Below are positions 31,890 to 43,925 of a stretch of DNA of 64,000 nt, one piece after another. The notes below the pieces were generated by a model. It saw only the letters and a list, made by a program, of their open reading frames with translations. It searched no databases and was not told the DNA's origin. Both the position numbers and the translations under genes were made by a program. Within the stretch, counting starts at the first letter, position 1. Every line of letters starts with the position of its first letter. The DNA is from Agapetus fuscipes (Eukaryota > Arthropoda > Insecta > Trichoptera > Glossosomatidae), in NCBI GenBank assembly GCA_951799405.1, contig OX637337.1, positions 13,142,347 to 13,206,346 of the forward strand. The letters are read 5' to 3'.

Positions 31890-33280
31890 TTATGAGCTAA
31901 GTATTTATAATATTGAAAGTTAAATTATTGTGTGTTTTGATATGTTCAATTCTTGTATATACAGGAATAATACAATGTTAACACGTATTTCTTCAGAGAT
32001 TGAATTATCGATATTAACAAGTATCGATCGATAGCCAGCAGAGATTATCAACTTTGTACAACTCTACATATGCGTTTTATTCTTTATGCGAGTGTGAGTG
32101 TATGAGTGCGAGCTCAAAAACTCGCGATTAAAACGTCGTAAGCGATCCTGATTTCATGGCGCTTAGGCTTTTTCTATCCATCGCATTTGGAATTTTTTTA
32201 ACCAATCAAGCGCTAGCTACCATTGTAATTGTAATGTTAGTTCCCGCCTACCGAAAAAACGGTGACAGCTGGTTTTGATACTGCAATAGAAACATATCAT
32301 ATCTCTTTAATATGTTCCGTGATATTCCAATACTTCTCTAAATGAGTCTTATAAAATCAAAGGCGACAATTTAAATACTTTTTTCCAAAAATGTGATAAT
32401 TATCAGGAAGCATAAAAAGTGACATTCTCTGTGCGTTCATATTTTATCTCGTTTTCGGAAAAAACCTACATTGTTTACTTTGATTCTTAACAACTGGTAA
32501 ATCTGGATGCATCTTTAGAAATGATAAGTCGATATAATGTGGAAATGTACAAAAACTATAAATTAGGTAAATTTTGTCGCTCGGTAGTGAGAATCAGATC
32601 CTCCCTTTCGACGTAACGTTTCTAAAGACACCTCCTTATAGTTGTGGCATTGGAAAAGTGTACCAAGTCTTTAGAGCATGAGGCCATCAGCTTCATACTA
32701 GCTTATTAGTAATAAAGGTTTATTATCACGTAAATGGAAAAAGGGGGAAATCTTCTAAAAAATAATGTATGCAAAAAGTTCCCTACGCCATAAAAAACAA
32801 TAAATTAAATATACTTGTAATGAAATACTATTATTCCCACACCCCCATCTCAGAGACAAGGTCCCGGCTAGATATGGCAGCCCTATGTAGGGGACAGGGG
32901 AGCTACACGGGCTCGCTCTTACGTAAATTATTCCACTTTTGTGTGGCGCGTCCTCTTTTGATGTCCGCAAACACCTCGCGTCCTCTAAACATGAAATAAA
33001 GCCGCAGCCACACACACACAGCAAACACCGTGACAATCAGGTGGCGCTAGGGATGACGGCGGGCAATAGACTGTAGGATATTAAAAATTACAACGAAATT
33101 GGAGTTTAATTCGATTTTCTAGAAAACAGAGAAATGCGTGGATGGATTTGACCTCATGTAACATTTAAGAAATGTGTTTTGTAGAAAGTTTGTTTATTTC
33201 TCAAGTGGGCTTATAGTCAAAATCAACTAAGTTGCACAAACCGTGTGGTAGGAACCTATTCCTTTCCAAAAGTAACTACT
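31890..33280. other. Intergenic, no gene seen
   Basis: AT-rich with short frames only. The minus-strand frame at 32755-33036 has no recognisable domain. Confidence 0.35.
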
Positions 33281-33284
33281 TTAT

Positions 33285-33512
33285 TTGAAGTGGGGTTTTC
33301 CAACTCTCCATTAGATTAAATTCTCGTAGATTCTCATTTATTTTGATGGCTGGGAAAATCTTGCCGGTATTTTGATTCTGGGTTTGAAATAAGCACCAAA
33401 ACGGGAAATCATTTCTGACACCCGTAGTGGGGATCGAACCCTTGCTCTCTGGGATTGAACGCGAGCCCAAGTAAGCGATCGCCCAGAGGTTGTAACTTGG
33501 CGCTTATGTTTT
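33285..33512 (-). mobile_element. SINE family B, 5' half
   Basis: The inverse of the head and middle: TTTGAAGTGGGGTTTTCCAA, TTGAAATAAGCACCAAAACG, GAAATCATTTCTGACACCC, GGGGATCGAACCCTTGCTCT. The last is the B-box region. Confidence 0.7.
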
Positions 33513-34316
33513 GCATGAAAAGCTTTTGACATACAAAAATCTGAACTACAAATCTAGCCGCCTTTCCCTGAAACAGCAGTGTATACAATATGGGTTGCCA
33601 ATATCATACTTCCGGTTTGTAATACCTAAAAATTCCATAGTTCAATATTTTTGCACGAAATGCACTTTTCCCTCAAATGCAAGCAGCCCTGTCCTATCAC
33701 GTACTGCACCACAAAAAATCCTCCAGCTTTCATCTGCTCGTCCTCCGCTTCCCGTTCTTCACACTCTGCTGTAAATGTTTCACATTGTGTATACGTGCAC
33801 ATACACGTGCATGAAAATATAATTAATCCTCTTTGTCGTCGACGCGGCGGGAACTCGCCTCTACTTTTAAGCCGCGCCCGCCATTTCCCATTTGTTTATT
33901 TTCAATCGTGCGAGCCTCCCCGACAAACCTTGTATTATTATTTTTTTTTGGATTTCATCTGACGCGGATACTGGCAGACAGTTGGATCTGCTCCATACCT
34001 ACCTGTCTTTATTATTGTGATGGGGAAAATCCACGAGCTACGGCAACACTGTCATGTTCCAAAATTAAAATCGAAATTTGACTTTTCTATTTGGAATACC
34101 TATACACAAATTTAAACTTTCCTCAAAATGTAAATTAATTTGTATTCTCGTAAAAAAAACTAATTTGGATATTATTTACGAAAATTTATGTTCTACGGAT
34201 TATTCCATTTTCTCTCTTTTGGGTATCATCCGTCAAGATAGAACTTGGGAGCGACCGGCCACTTTTTTCCATTCAGATTAGCAAAAACTGCGAAAATCTC
34301 CTGAAAGAATATCTTA

Positions 34317-34455
34317 CTAAGGCCCGGTATTTTCAACGTTAGCTTATGCGACTTTAAAAACTGTTAAACAAGAAACTACCCGCACATTGACATAATTGCG
34401 TCCTTTTCATTCTGTATAAAGTCGCTATTCTAACGTTAAAAATGCCGGGCCTTAG
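34317..34455. repeat. 139-bp MITE with 26-bp TIRs, uninterrupted copy
   Basis: The left end CTAAGGCCCGGTATTTTCAA.. and right end ..GTTAAAAATGCCGGGCCTTAG are inverted repeats with two mismatches. This is the empty-site relative of the interrupted copy at 19817-20508. Confidence 0.8.
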
Positions 34456-34779
34456 AATAGGGTAATATCACATATTTTTTTCATTGTATAAAATGGTAGA
34501 ATACATTTTTAAAAATGCATCAGCGTTTTTAAAAAAAATATATCTTGCTTAGTTTTTAAACTAAAGACTCTTTACAATTAGCGTATTCTCAATTTCTGGA
34601 AAAAAAGACATTTTGTTTATTTAGGCAGATATGACGTCGATGCATCTTCGGAGTGTAGGTATCGGCGGGCCCAGTGGCGAACCTTGACGTCATTTTGACG
34701 TCAAGGTTCGCTTAGTCGAACGCGCTGCGTTTTGGCGCGACTCAAATTCTCCGCATTTTATTTTTGAAAATTATCAATA

Positions 34780-34960
34780 GGTCGGCAAGAGTTGCAGGGC
34801 TTCTATCCATTTGAGATTGGGTTTTTTTATATTGTAGGTCGGCCTAGGTCCACATGCGGCATGTGTAAGCGCGAAATTATGCATGTCTGCTTGTGGGAAT
34901 GCATTTAATATGAATCTCAAATGATACATATCTTTGCAGCTTAGATTTAGATTTAGATCA
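34780..34960 (+). mobile_element. LINE 3'-end copy
   Basis: Starts at GGTCGGCAAGAGTTGCAGGG and ends at TTTGCAGCTTAGATTTAGAT, with the GCGGCATGTGTAAGCGCGAA and CTTGTGGGAATGCATTTAAT words between. Confidence 0.85.
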
Positions 34961-35234
34961 ATGATATTTTTATTTTTACTACACAAAAAATATATGGTTG
35001 TGATCCTTGAAATGTACTCTACAGAACCATGTTATTTTCAACCGTTTTTCCTACCACTGCAACTACCCTATTGAAAAAAGTTTTTTCGTGTTGAACAATA
35101 TATTTATTTTAGATAATTAATTACATGTTATTGCATTTTTTACATTCCATTACTTTTAGGCATTTAACAATAATTTGGGATATTATTTTTTGATTTATAA
35201 TGAGGTTGGCACGTGAATTAGCATAGACAAAATT

Positions 35235-35345
35235 GTGTCGTTATCCGACCGGGTTGCTAGGGAACATGCATAGGTACAAAAAAAATTATATTGGTTGCAA
35301 AGGACGGTACAAGACCAACGTTTTCTCGCCGAGAAAAAAGTTCTA
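35235..35345 (+). repeat. Single arm of the long-TIR MITE family
   Basis: CCGGGTTGCTAGGGAACATG, TTGGTTGCAAAGGACGG and AACGTTTTCTCGCCGAGAAA correspond to the arms at 10918-11384 and 13520-13945. No inverted partner nearby. The stretch 35350-36080 shows no gene. Confidence 0.5.
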
Positions 35346-36084
35346 GATTCAAAAATGTTCCGACCTCTTTATTTACTTAATTTAATTACATAGACAGCAG
35401 AGCTATAGACATCGGTGAATATAAAAGAAATTGATGGAGCATCAGAGCTGTTTGGCGCCAAATCGCAGATGTTCCCAGACATGTGAGGCCTTTTTTATAA
35501 TAAGTTCCCAGGTAACAGTCAACAAGGACTGTCAAACAAATAAACGGTCATCTTTTATATATTTTTTGACGTATGAGGCTGTTATCGTATGTCTCCTTTA
35601 TTGATTTAATAGCTATTTCGTACCGTGGCACAAGCGTTACTACGGGAAAAAATTACATATTCTGTTCCTTAGCTATTTATTTCTCTTATATCGATCGATG
35701 CTTATAGATATAGTTGCTTAGAAATTAAGTTTTATAAATAATTTTGGATAAATTAATGAAATGTAAAATAAAACGTGAAATTAAAAAAATAGAAGGGTAA
35801 TTATTTATTTCCAATAGAAAATTTCACGTCTATAAAGAACTATTAGTTATTTCTCACATTTCAGGAAGAGATCTTGATATAAAATTGAACTATGAAATAA
35901 TAAGTGAATGATTTGAAGTACGACACCACATAATTGAAATGAAAGCCACTGTAAAAGGAAAGTGGACTGAACAAAAAATTGTCAGTAAGACGACGATGTT
36001 CTGTTAAATATTAGTTTATATTTGTTGTGGTATAAAGTCGTCATCTTTGTTATTTTTTCGTTTTGTTCGTAAAAGTTTATAAAT

Positions 36085-36440
36085 CTGGATGTTAGTGAGG
36101 ACCGAAGAAATGGCGACTAATCTGTAATGTTGGCGGCTTCTGTAAGATTTTTAAGGGTCTGTTGTTGTTATGTACTTAAATGTTATTTATTATTTGTATT
36201 CTTCGACTTATAGGTTGGTGTGAGGCTGACCACCCTTATTGTAAGAAATGGTTCACTTTGCCAATTACACCCCTGTTTCAGGGAAGGTCGACAAAAGTTG
36301 CAGGGCTTATCTCTATTTGAGTTTTGGAAATCAATTTGCAAGTATACATGTAGAATTTGTAAGCGCGAACTTGTCTGTTTGTGGGCATGCATTTAATTTG
36401 AATCTTAAGTGTTAGTATACCTTTGCAACTTAGATTAAAG
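36085..36440 (+). mobile_element. LINE 3'-end copy with last codons
   Basis: GGACCGAAGAAATGGCGAC and TAATCTGTAATGTTGG correspond to the ORF end of 58350-58390. The full 3' UTR block follows (TAGGTTGGTGTGAGGCTGAC .. TTTGCAACTTAGATTAAAG). Confidence 0.85.
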
Positions 36441-36843
36441 ATTATAGTTCAAATCCTGCGCCCGTGACATATGCAATTTCGTATACCATAGACATCGATC
36501 AAACTAAAAATGAAAATATGTACATAGATAGAGCATGAGAGCCGATTGGCGTGCCAATTCACTTATGCCATAATTATAAACATATTTTGTTATTTATTTA
36601 TTACGTTTTTTTTATTTTAATTACATACTAAGTCTTGACTAGATACAACGACTAGAGATTTTTTAAATTATTTGGTACTCTATATTTACACAAACATGAC
36701 ACCTTTTGAAATTAATTTACAATATTGCAAAAATTGCACAAAAGTAACTTAATTCTGACAAATGAATCATAATCAGCTAATTACACTATGTACCTTTCGT
36801 TATTTCTTATCTAACCATGAATCAAGTGGCTTTGTTCCATTGA

Positions 36844-38283
36844 TCAATCGTCCATTCTTTGTTCCCCTATGACCTCCACGTCACTTGAGGACCCTCCGCT
36901 CTCTGTCGCAGCATCAGGAGGCCTGACCCCAGTTTTCACATAGTCTACTACCAATTCCAGCCCGAGCAACGCTCTCAAATCTTTACACCGCTTCTTCTTG
37001 GTCTCAGATGAGTCTGACTCGTTTCCTGTGTCTAAATCTTCGCTTGTTTCTGGCTTGCCTTCATCATCTTGCCTGTCATCATTTCCCGCACCATTCTGCT
37101 CCGTCAGATCTCCGTAGATTCGTTTCAGGTTGTGCATGACGTAGTGAGTGCTTGTTACATTTTTCTCTTGAACTTTTGTGTCGATGTCGTCGAAATATTT
37201 CATGTTGAATTTGCCACTTCCGTTGTGGCACAGATTGATGGGGAAGTGTTTGCCATTTCCTGAGTTTGGGTCTCTCGGTTTCGGGACAGAAAACGCAGAG
37301 ATGTGACGTGTTTTGATGTTTTCTTTGAATGCTGATAAATTGTTTCCTTCGAACCCAATCGGTCCAGTCTGCGTATTGAAACTGGGCTCGTTTGGTGGGT
37401 CTCTTGGGTTCAGTCCTGGGTATTGATTTGGATTGATGTTTATATTTGGTCCTTCTTTCGCGCCATGTTTTCTGTCGTATATGTGACCAGATACGCGTAA
37501 GTCAATGAAAAAGTTGAGGGGGTCTATTCCATACGGTGGAGGGTAGATCGGAGGATACCAAAGTGGAGGTGGAGGCGGAGGTAAGGCAATAGCTGGAGCA
37601 ACAGGAGGAACTGATCCTCCGTGGAACTTCTCATCTTTTAGATGATTAACAGCGTCGGCAACTTTCGGACTCCTTCTCATTTTAACTTGAACCTCACCAT
37701 CAATGTCATGTTTCTCCTCTCTTTCACTTTGCTGCTCGTGCAGTTTTAAGTTGCCATGTTTTGGGATGATATTCTTATTGGTAGTCAACTCTAAAGGTTT
37801 TTCATACGTCATGCTATGGTTCTCGTTGTTATCAACTGTCAACTCAGGATACTTCTCGTCATAAGTTTGTCTTTTCTCGTCTTGGATATTTCTGTGTTGC
37901 CATGGCTCCTGTCTGTTTTGCCATTCAGCCTTTGCTTGTTGCTGGGGTAGGTCCATCGTTGGGGATATCTTGCTAGGATTCCAGGACCTCTTTCGAGATC
38001 TCCTGTGAGTGAGTGGTGGCGCAGATGTTTGGTTTGTGAGCCTGTTGGTTTCGTTGTTGTTCTTGGCGTGAACGAATGACCTGAGCATCTCGCTGAAGAA
38101 GTACGAGTGTGGGACGAGTGGCATGTTGTAGAGATAAGGGGGCGTGGCGGCCAGCAGCCTGCTGACCAGTTCTGAGCTCCTCAGGTCTGAGGGCCTCTCT
38201 CTTGCTCCTGGAGGTGCCGCTCCGCTTCCTCCTCTCCCTTCTGCTCCAGCAGCTCCCCCCCCTGCGCCTCCATTAGTGGTCAT
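36844..38283 (-). CDS. Proline-rich protein of unknown function, main coding exon (479 aa)
   Basis: The minus-strand exon starts at 38293 right after the acceptor TTTTGTTACAG; the first ATG (38283-38281) opens MTTNGGAGGGAAGAEGRGGS, so translation probably starts here and the upstream exon is 5' UTR. An in-frame stop closes it at 36846-36844. Three patches look conserved: residues about 45-75 (PPYLYNMPLVPHSYFFSEML..), a proline run with LWYPPIYPPPYGIDPLNFFI about 245-275, and a C-terminal KKKRCKDLRALLGLELVVDY near 440. Between them the sequence is polar, Q/E/K/N-rich and likely disordered; RRSRKRSW may be a nuclear signal. No enzyme or zinc-finger motif. Its composition and codon use fit a host gene rather than a transposon, possibly a nuclear regulator. 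I do not recognise the family. Confidence 0.75.
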   Translation of the reverse strand: MTTNGGAGGGAAGAEGRGGSGAAPPGARERPSDLRSSELVSRLLAATPPYLYNMPLVPHSYFFSEMLRSFVHAKNNNETNRLTNQTSAPPLTHRRSRKRSWNPSKISPTMDLPQQQAKAEWQNRQEPWQHRNIQDEKRQTYDEKYPELTVDNNENHSMTYEKPLELTTNKNIIPKHGNLKLHEQQSEREEKHDIDGEVQVKMRRSPKVADAVNHLKDEKFHGGSVPPVAPAIALPPPPPPLWYPPIYPPPYGIDPLNFFIDLRVSGHIYDRKHGAKEGPNININPNQYPGLNPRDPPNEPSFNTQTGPIGFEGNNLSAFKENIKTRHISAFSVPKPRDPNSGNGKHFPINLCHNGSGKFNMKYFDDIDTKVQEKNVTSTHYVMHNLKRIYGDLTEQNGAGNDDRQDDEGKPETSEDLDTGNESDSSETKKKRCKDLRALLGLELVVDYVKTGVRPPDAATESGGSSSDVEVIGEQRMDD

Positions 38284-39059
38284 CTCGATCAATCTGTAAC
38301 AAAAAAAAACGAAGACATTAGTATTTTGCATATCAATCTCACGTTACTTGCTGTGTTGACGCAACGATGTTTTTTGAAAGTTTAATTCTCCTTTACTATG
38401 GAATTCCTTCTTTGAAGTCCCTTTCAGACTTCAATGATAATGCTCTTATCATTTTTCCATTCAGATTCGCATGCATTTCTTGTGCTTAAAGACTTTTTTT
38501 TTTAAATAGGTTTGTAGAAAGGAATGCAATCCACCAACCTATTTTGCCTGGCCGTTTGTCTTCATGCGAAAGCAGAAGCTTGTGTGCATGCAACGGCATC
38601 TGTTGAACCAGGGTCGAAGTTATCGCCGCGAGATTCGAACCAACGTTATCCGGTTTCGAATAACCGACTTAATCCCCACGGCTATAACACCGACAAATTT
38701 TCTTTTTTTCATACATTTACATGTACTCTTCATCGTTTTCGTTTTTTTTCATATTTCTTACACTTTGAGTATGTTATACTAAAACTAAATGTTATACAAA
38801 AAAAATAGTTTTTGGCATTGTAGTAGTATAGAGACGTTGGGTAAGATGGTCAGTTAGAGCCATGCCAAGTCTACTTGCTGAGGTTCTATTGTGCACAGTT
38901 AAGAGACCACAGCATTCTTACGTTAGTCCATAAATAACACCCAGCAATCAAATTATCAAAAACTTATTCAAAAATATTATTTAGTGTCTGCGGTACTGTC
39001 AGTGGTTGTGCATAATAACATCCGTCAGTAATGCGCTTAGTCGGGGACGGCAAATGCAA

Positions 39060-39230
39060 AAAAATAGGCAAAGCTTTTGGCCAATTCCTCTCCATCCGAG
39101 CGTCCCGCCGCCTGCGGGGCCTGTGGGAGGCAGGACGGGTAGATTCGCAATTCGCAAACGCCCGCCAAAGAGATTTCGCGCCGTCCGCCGCCATTTACGA
39201 GCGCTTCAATAAGCCCGCTCTTTTTTACGT
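39060..39230 (-). promoter_or_regulatory. GC-rich promoter-like patch upstream of the proline-rich gene
   Basis: An island of high GC and CpG in AT-rich DNA, about 0.8 kb upstream of the coding exon on the minus strand. It has two E2F-like sites, CCCGCCAAA (39161-39169) and TTTCGCGCC (39174-39182), and a YY1/Pho-like CCGCCATTT (39188-39196). Probably the promoter and 5' UTR exon of the minus-strand gene, but no start site is visible. Frames across it look incidental. Confidence 0.4.
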
Positions 39231-39464
39231 CACATTTTCGCCTTCGTTTTTTGAATATTTTCATAATTCGAACAGCGCGCCGGTATTAAATGCGTTTGTG
39301 CATACACACGGAGCGAGCGCCTTTGAGCGCGCACTCAAATTTACTCACAACATGATTGAAGTCAAATTCAATACGACGGCAATTTTTCCGTATTACGAGT
39401 ACTTGTGCATACTATACCTACTATAGGTACCTACTATAATAATGTTTAAAGTTTCGGTATTTGA

Positions 39465-39725
39465 TTCCTTGACTGATAGGTTGGTATGAGGTTGACCACC
39501 CAAACAGTAAAAAATGGTTCACTTTGCCAATGTCACCCCTGTTTCAGGGAAGGTCGGCAAGAGTTGCAGGGCTTATGTTCATTTGAGATTGGGTTTTTTA
39601 TATTGTAGGTCCACATGCGGCATGTGTGAGCGCAAAATTATGCGTGTCTGCTTGTGGGAATGCATTTAATGTGAATCTCAAATGATACATATCTTTGCAG
39701 CTTAGATTTTGAGATTTAGATTTTT
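39465..39725 (+). mobile_element. LINE 3'-end copy
   Basis: GATAGGTTGGTATGAGGTTG .. CACCCCTGTTTCAGGGAAGG .. GCATGTGTGAGCGCAAAATT .. TTTGCAGCTTAGATTTTGAG, a near-complete 3' UTR segment. It begins about 230 bp beyond the promoter-like patch. Confidence 0.87.
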
Positions 39726-40514
39726 TTGTATTGAATCGGACAATTTTTTTTTTAATAGTAAATATGTAACTTCTTTCATTAGGACCCATCTTATAAGGCA
39801 TCTAATATGAGTAGGTAGATGTAAATATAAAAAAAATGAAAATAAATCTTTTCAAGAAGTTGAGGAAAAGCTTTACTAGTTGTATTGGGCTTTTTGAGCT
39901 GAGGATTGGTGAAAACTAAAACCAGAGATAAACTTGCTTTCTAGTCTGCGAAAATCAACTTAAAGCTACTCCAAAAAAAATAGAGGGATTGTATGTGCGT
40001 AAGATCTAACCTTCCGAAGTTTAAAAATCTTGAGGTATTAAAGCTTTTATTTTTCTTATTTTGGAAAAAGTAATACCTATAAGAAAGTCATTAACTGCGT
40101 GTTCTGTTTTTCTTTATATTTCAAGCCTTTGTATACATTTGTCGATATTCCACTGATTATTTCTCCTTTGAAACGTAATATTCGTTTGCAAAGACTCATA
40201 CGAGTATCACGGGATGTTTGATGTAAGAAGTTAGTGGTAGGTACAAATAATTGTACAATACAATATTGTTGACGGCAACACATCATTATAATTTTCACAC
40301 ATGGCGGCATCTTGGTGTTAATGACGCCATCTTGAATCACGATATTTAAATGAGGAACGTTTGCGGGAAAACCAGTGAATTGTATGGGATTTTTTCTAGC
40401 TACCTTAAAAAAGTAAATGACGCTAAACAAAATGGAGTCGGAACGTTTTCGGCACAGATGCTTCAAGTTTAATAATTATTCGGCGGGCTCTATGTAACTA
40501 GGGTCCTTCTCACC

Positions 40515-40740
40515 TATAATCTAAGACGCTAAGATATATTCACATTTAAGTTTCATTGTTTTAATGCATGTCCACAAACACACAAGTGTTAGTTTGCGCT
40601 TGCACATGCCCACCTACAAAATAAAATAAACCAAATCTCAAATAAACGTATTAAACCCTGCAACTCTTTACTCCCTTCATTGAAATAGGGGTGACATTGG
40701 AAAACGTGACCTATTTTTTACAGTATGATGACCAAAAAAC
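40515..40740 (-). mobile_element. LINE 3'-end copy
   Basis: The inverse 3' UTR: CTATAATCTAAGACGC, GCATGTCCACAAACACACAA, ACCCTGCAACTCTTTACTCC, ATTGAAATAGGGGTGACATT. Confidence 0.82.
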
Positions 40741-41139
40741 TTACACATGCTCTTCCAGCAATCGAACTTTCGTGGATTACGGTAGGTAAAGTTGGAAAGG
40801 TTTATTCATTGATTTTTTTGTTGTTGATAGTTTGGAGATTCGTGACTATTTATGTAGTTCACAGTCGTTTAGCTCCTCTTCCATACCTCCCCGCTCCTCT
40901 TCTGTACAACATTACGTCATTACATGTGTGCATGTGTGAGCAGGAGGTAGATGGGAGCATCTTTCAGGGATATATCATTCAGATACTTATTGTGCTCAGA
41001 TTGTATTATATAGAAAACGTGCAAGAGCGGATCCCAGTCGGGCGGAGCGCAAATCGCGACACAATAGGCCAGTGGATGGCAACCATTCAACAATCGGAAT
41101 GAGCTCCACACATTTAGCAAAGACAAATCACTTGATAAG

Positions 41140-41285
41140 TTATATGGTAGGGTAGCTAAGGTGAAGGCTGGCTTAATATTTTGTTATTCGTTGCTAAGGA
41201 CACGTGATGTTTACCTGCCGCGCTGTGAAAAACTAATTTTAAGCATCCGTGCCGAAACTTTCCGACTCCATTTCAGAGACATAAT
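41140..41285 (+). repeat. Single arm of the long-TIR MITE family
   Basis: GTAGGGTAGCTAAGGTG, TATTCGTTGCTAAGGACACG and GATGTTTACCTGCCGCGC match the arms at 13826-13930. An oppositely oriented arm may lie at 40420-40505, so 40420-41285 could be one large element containing the LINE copy. Confidence 0.45.
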
Positions 41286-42335
41286 AAAACGTGTGAAATT
41301 ATTATTGTATTAAAAATGCATTAGCAAACGCGTAGGTTTGATCTTAAACATACTGTATGTAAATGAAAACACGAACTCAATTGAATCTAAGCTCTGCAGC
41401 TCTTTTTCCTGAAACGAAGTGGCATAGCACTGAGATAGAGGATGACACACATCTTTGTGAAATATTTACATTTTTTTCTGAATAGATTGAAAAACTATTT
41501 ACATCGTTATGTTAGGGATCAGGTGTGATTTTCCGTATAACGTGTTTTCCTTTAAAACAAATCATAAGGAAAGATTCATGCAGCCTTAACAATAAATGAA
41601 AAAGTGTTTCTCCGGCAACCATCGATATAAATAAAATACATTTACATAAATACAATACATACATTGTATCGGAAATGGCCACACGTTTGACACGGCCAAT
41701 ACATTGGTCCTGCATTCTGAGTGTTTTGGTAGACGTCTGATGGCTTTTGAGGCACTCCAAATCCACAGACACAGAGAAGAAGTTGTGAATATCCAGATCC
41801 CTCCTGTCTCCCCGCTGCTTATGTGCGAGGACATGATTGTCTGATTACTTTGTTTATTATGTTCTTATGTATGAGGACACTCTGGTTTAATGGTTTTATT
41901 GTCTGATTCTTTGAGACGACTGGTATGGTGGTGCATTTATTTTTATTTTTGTTTTTATTTTTGTTTTTGATCTCTTTGGCTTCCAACTTTAATTTATGTT
42001 TATTCTGTCCTTTGTTTTGTGTACATTGATGTCTCACCAAATGACGTTTAATTTAATTTATTAATTCATATTATTTCATAATTGCCATATAAAACTATTT
42101 TTAATGTTAATAGAATTATTTTACTGAATATTTTACCTACCTAACTGAGATTTGTACCTCTTGACCAATTTTATTATTTTAAAAAGATTTATAATAAATT
42201 ATTTAGTTTTTATTTCTTTATAACCATATAGATCTTTTCATTATTTTATTATATAAAAATTTTTTGCTCAATGTTTTTACCTACCTGACTATAATTTATA
42301 CCTATTGACTGGATTTAATGAGGTGTCTTTTGCTG

Positions 42336-42390
42336 TAATCATACCTGATGATGACCTACTAGGTCGAAAACGCGTTTGTAATTTATTTTA
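42336..42390 (+). ncRNA. Hammerhead-ribozyme-like fold
   Basis: AUAC (stem I), CUGAUGA, U, GACCU-ACU-AGGUC (stem II), GAAA, then a short palindromic stem III (AA-CGCG-UU), U at the cleavage position, GUAAU closing stem I. The layout is that of 21238-21290, including the additional U after CUGANGA. No retrotransposon ORF is seen around it; 41300-42335 holds no gene and a T-rich simple repeat at 41940-41970. Confidence 0.4.
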
Positions 42391-43559
42391 AAGATTCTAA
42401 TCTTTTTAAATATATTTGAGTGAAAATAAACAGTGTTTTCTTTGAATTCCTTCAAAAAATTGTAAACTAAAAATACATTTAGATCGATGCCGGCAACTGA
42501 GAACATTTTATTATTACTATTAAATTGATGATAAAGCAATTGGAAGTCGCATGCGAGGTGCTACTGAGATGATCATCACTTTGTTGAACTTATTCATTCG
42601 TCGAAGAACACCGTTTTTCGGACTTTCATTATCTGTATTCCCAAATGTCGGAAACATTTGTTTTGTTTTTTTTTTGTTACACTTTAGCTTATACCTAGTC
42701 TTCCATACCTTAAAGAGAAATTTGATAGTATTTTTTTTCAAACCGGAAGTGAAGCAAAAAACAGTTGTTTTCCACTGGTGTATCCTGGTTTTCACCGCGT
42801 GTAACCGTTTCCACCGCCACACTCCCTCCCCCCTCCCGCATTGTGTATCTTTGCCGAGATGTATTTAATCTGTTTGCCATGACGTGGGGGGTGGAGATAG
42901 GGGAGGGGGGTAGGAAAAAGATTTTCAAATATTATTACGCGGCATTCTAAATACCTAACGCAGGTAGGTACAACCACAGGGTACAACAATAAAGCGTGTG
43001 GCAGCACTGACGTATGCAAATTGGCGGGTATTAAGGTTTTCAGTTGAAAGAGCTTTATTGTGTTATAAGTATAAAAATTTCTTTAAATCTGTAATCTTAG
43101 TTTCAGAGGTGTATTAACAATTAGTTATTTACTTTACATGCAAAACAATATATCCAAAAAATAAATATTTTAATACCTAACGCAGGTACGAATAATATTA
43201 ATGCATATGGTAACACTGACATGAGAACATGACACTAATGCAAGTTTTTTTTATTGAAATCAATTTAGTGTAGAAAAGGTAAGATTTATTGGGGCACATG
43301 ACTACAATAGAGAGACAATATTTTACGGATAAAATATTGTTAGAAAGTTTGTTATTTATCGGAAATGTATCTATGGATATTGATTAATGTTTTCAATGTC
43401 ACCCCTGTATCGGAAAACGGTAGCAAAATGAAAATGGCCTTTAGGTACATTATATCCGTGAACAATCTGTAAACTGTAGACATGTAATATATTTTACTCC
43501 TCCTTTCTTATAAAAAAAAAACGCCGAAAAATCATCTAGAGTAAGGATGACTTTTCTCG

Positions 43560-43925
43560 TTCTTGTATCTAGCGACCATTTCACTAGGGGTGGACAGCAC
43601 TTCCGTAGATGTGTCTCTACTTTATTCTGTCCTTACACACTTCATTCAACCCTCGACTTTCATCTCTCTCTTCATGAACGCTCTTCTTTTGTTCTCACTC
43701 TGCAGATTCCAGTCATTTGTTCTCCAGATTATTCGATTCTTTCCTCGGTCTTCCCCTTCCACGCTTACCTTTGGCATTCCCTTGTTTCATTATTTTTGCC
43801 AGTTGTTTTTCGACCATTTTTTCTATATGCCTGAACCATCGTATTGTCCTTCTTTTAACCTTCGCTCTCATAGTCTCGTTTATACCGCACCCATTCATTA
43901 CCCAATTATTACGATCCCTATAATT
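43560..43925 (-). pseudogene. LINE RT C-terminal fragment, decayed
   Basis: The minus strand reads NGCGINETMRAKVKRRTIRW, FRHIEKMVEKQLAKIMKQ and GKRGRGRPRKE, matching VKVKIKRSMLRWFGHLERMS.. and the GRGRPRK motif of the family ORF, with frameshifts before and after. The weak 3' UTR trace at 43390-43440 (CAATGTCACCCCTGTATCGG) is in the other orientation. Confidence 0.75.

Noticed and set aside
32755..33036. 93-codon minus-strand ORF, cysteine-rich start
   Set aside because: No splice context, no homology recognised, composition typical of chance frames.
38615..38700. Minus-strand tRNA-like segment (..GGTTCGAATCTCG)
   Set aside because: It has a B-box-like word but no clear cloverleaf or second family copy in the window; not called.
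39031..39426. 131-codon plus-strand ORF in the GC-rich patch
   Set aside because: Low-complexity frame over promoter-like DNA; the opposite-strand gene gives a better explanation.
40077..40466. 129-codon minus-strand ORF
   Set aside because: Overlaps decayed MITE-family sequence and shows no domain; judged a chance frame.
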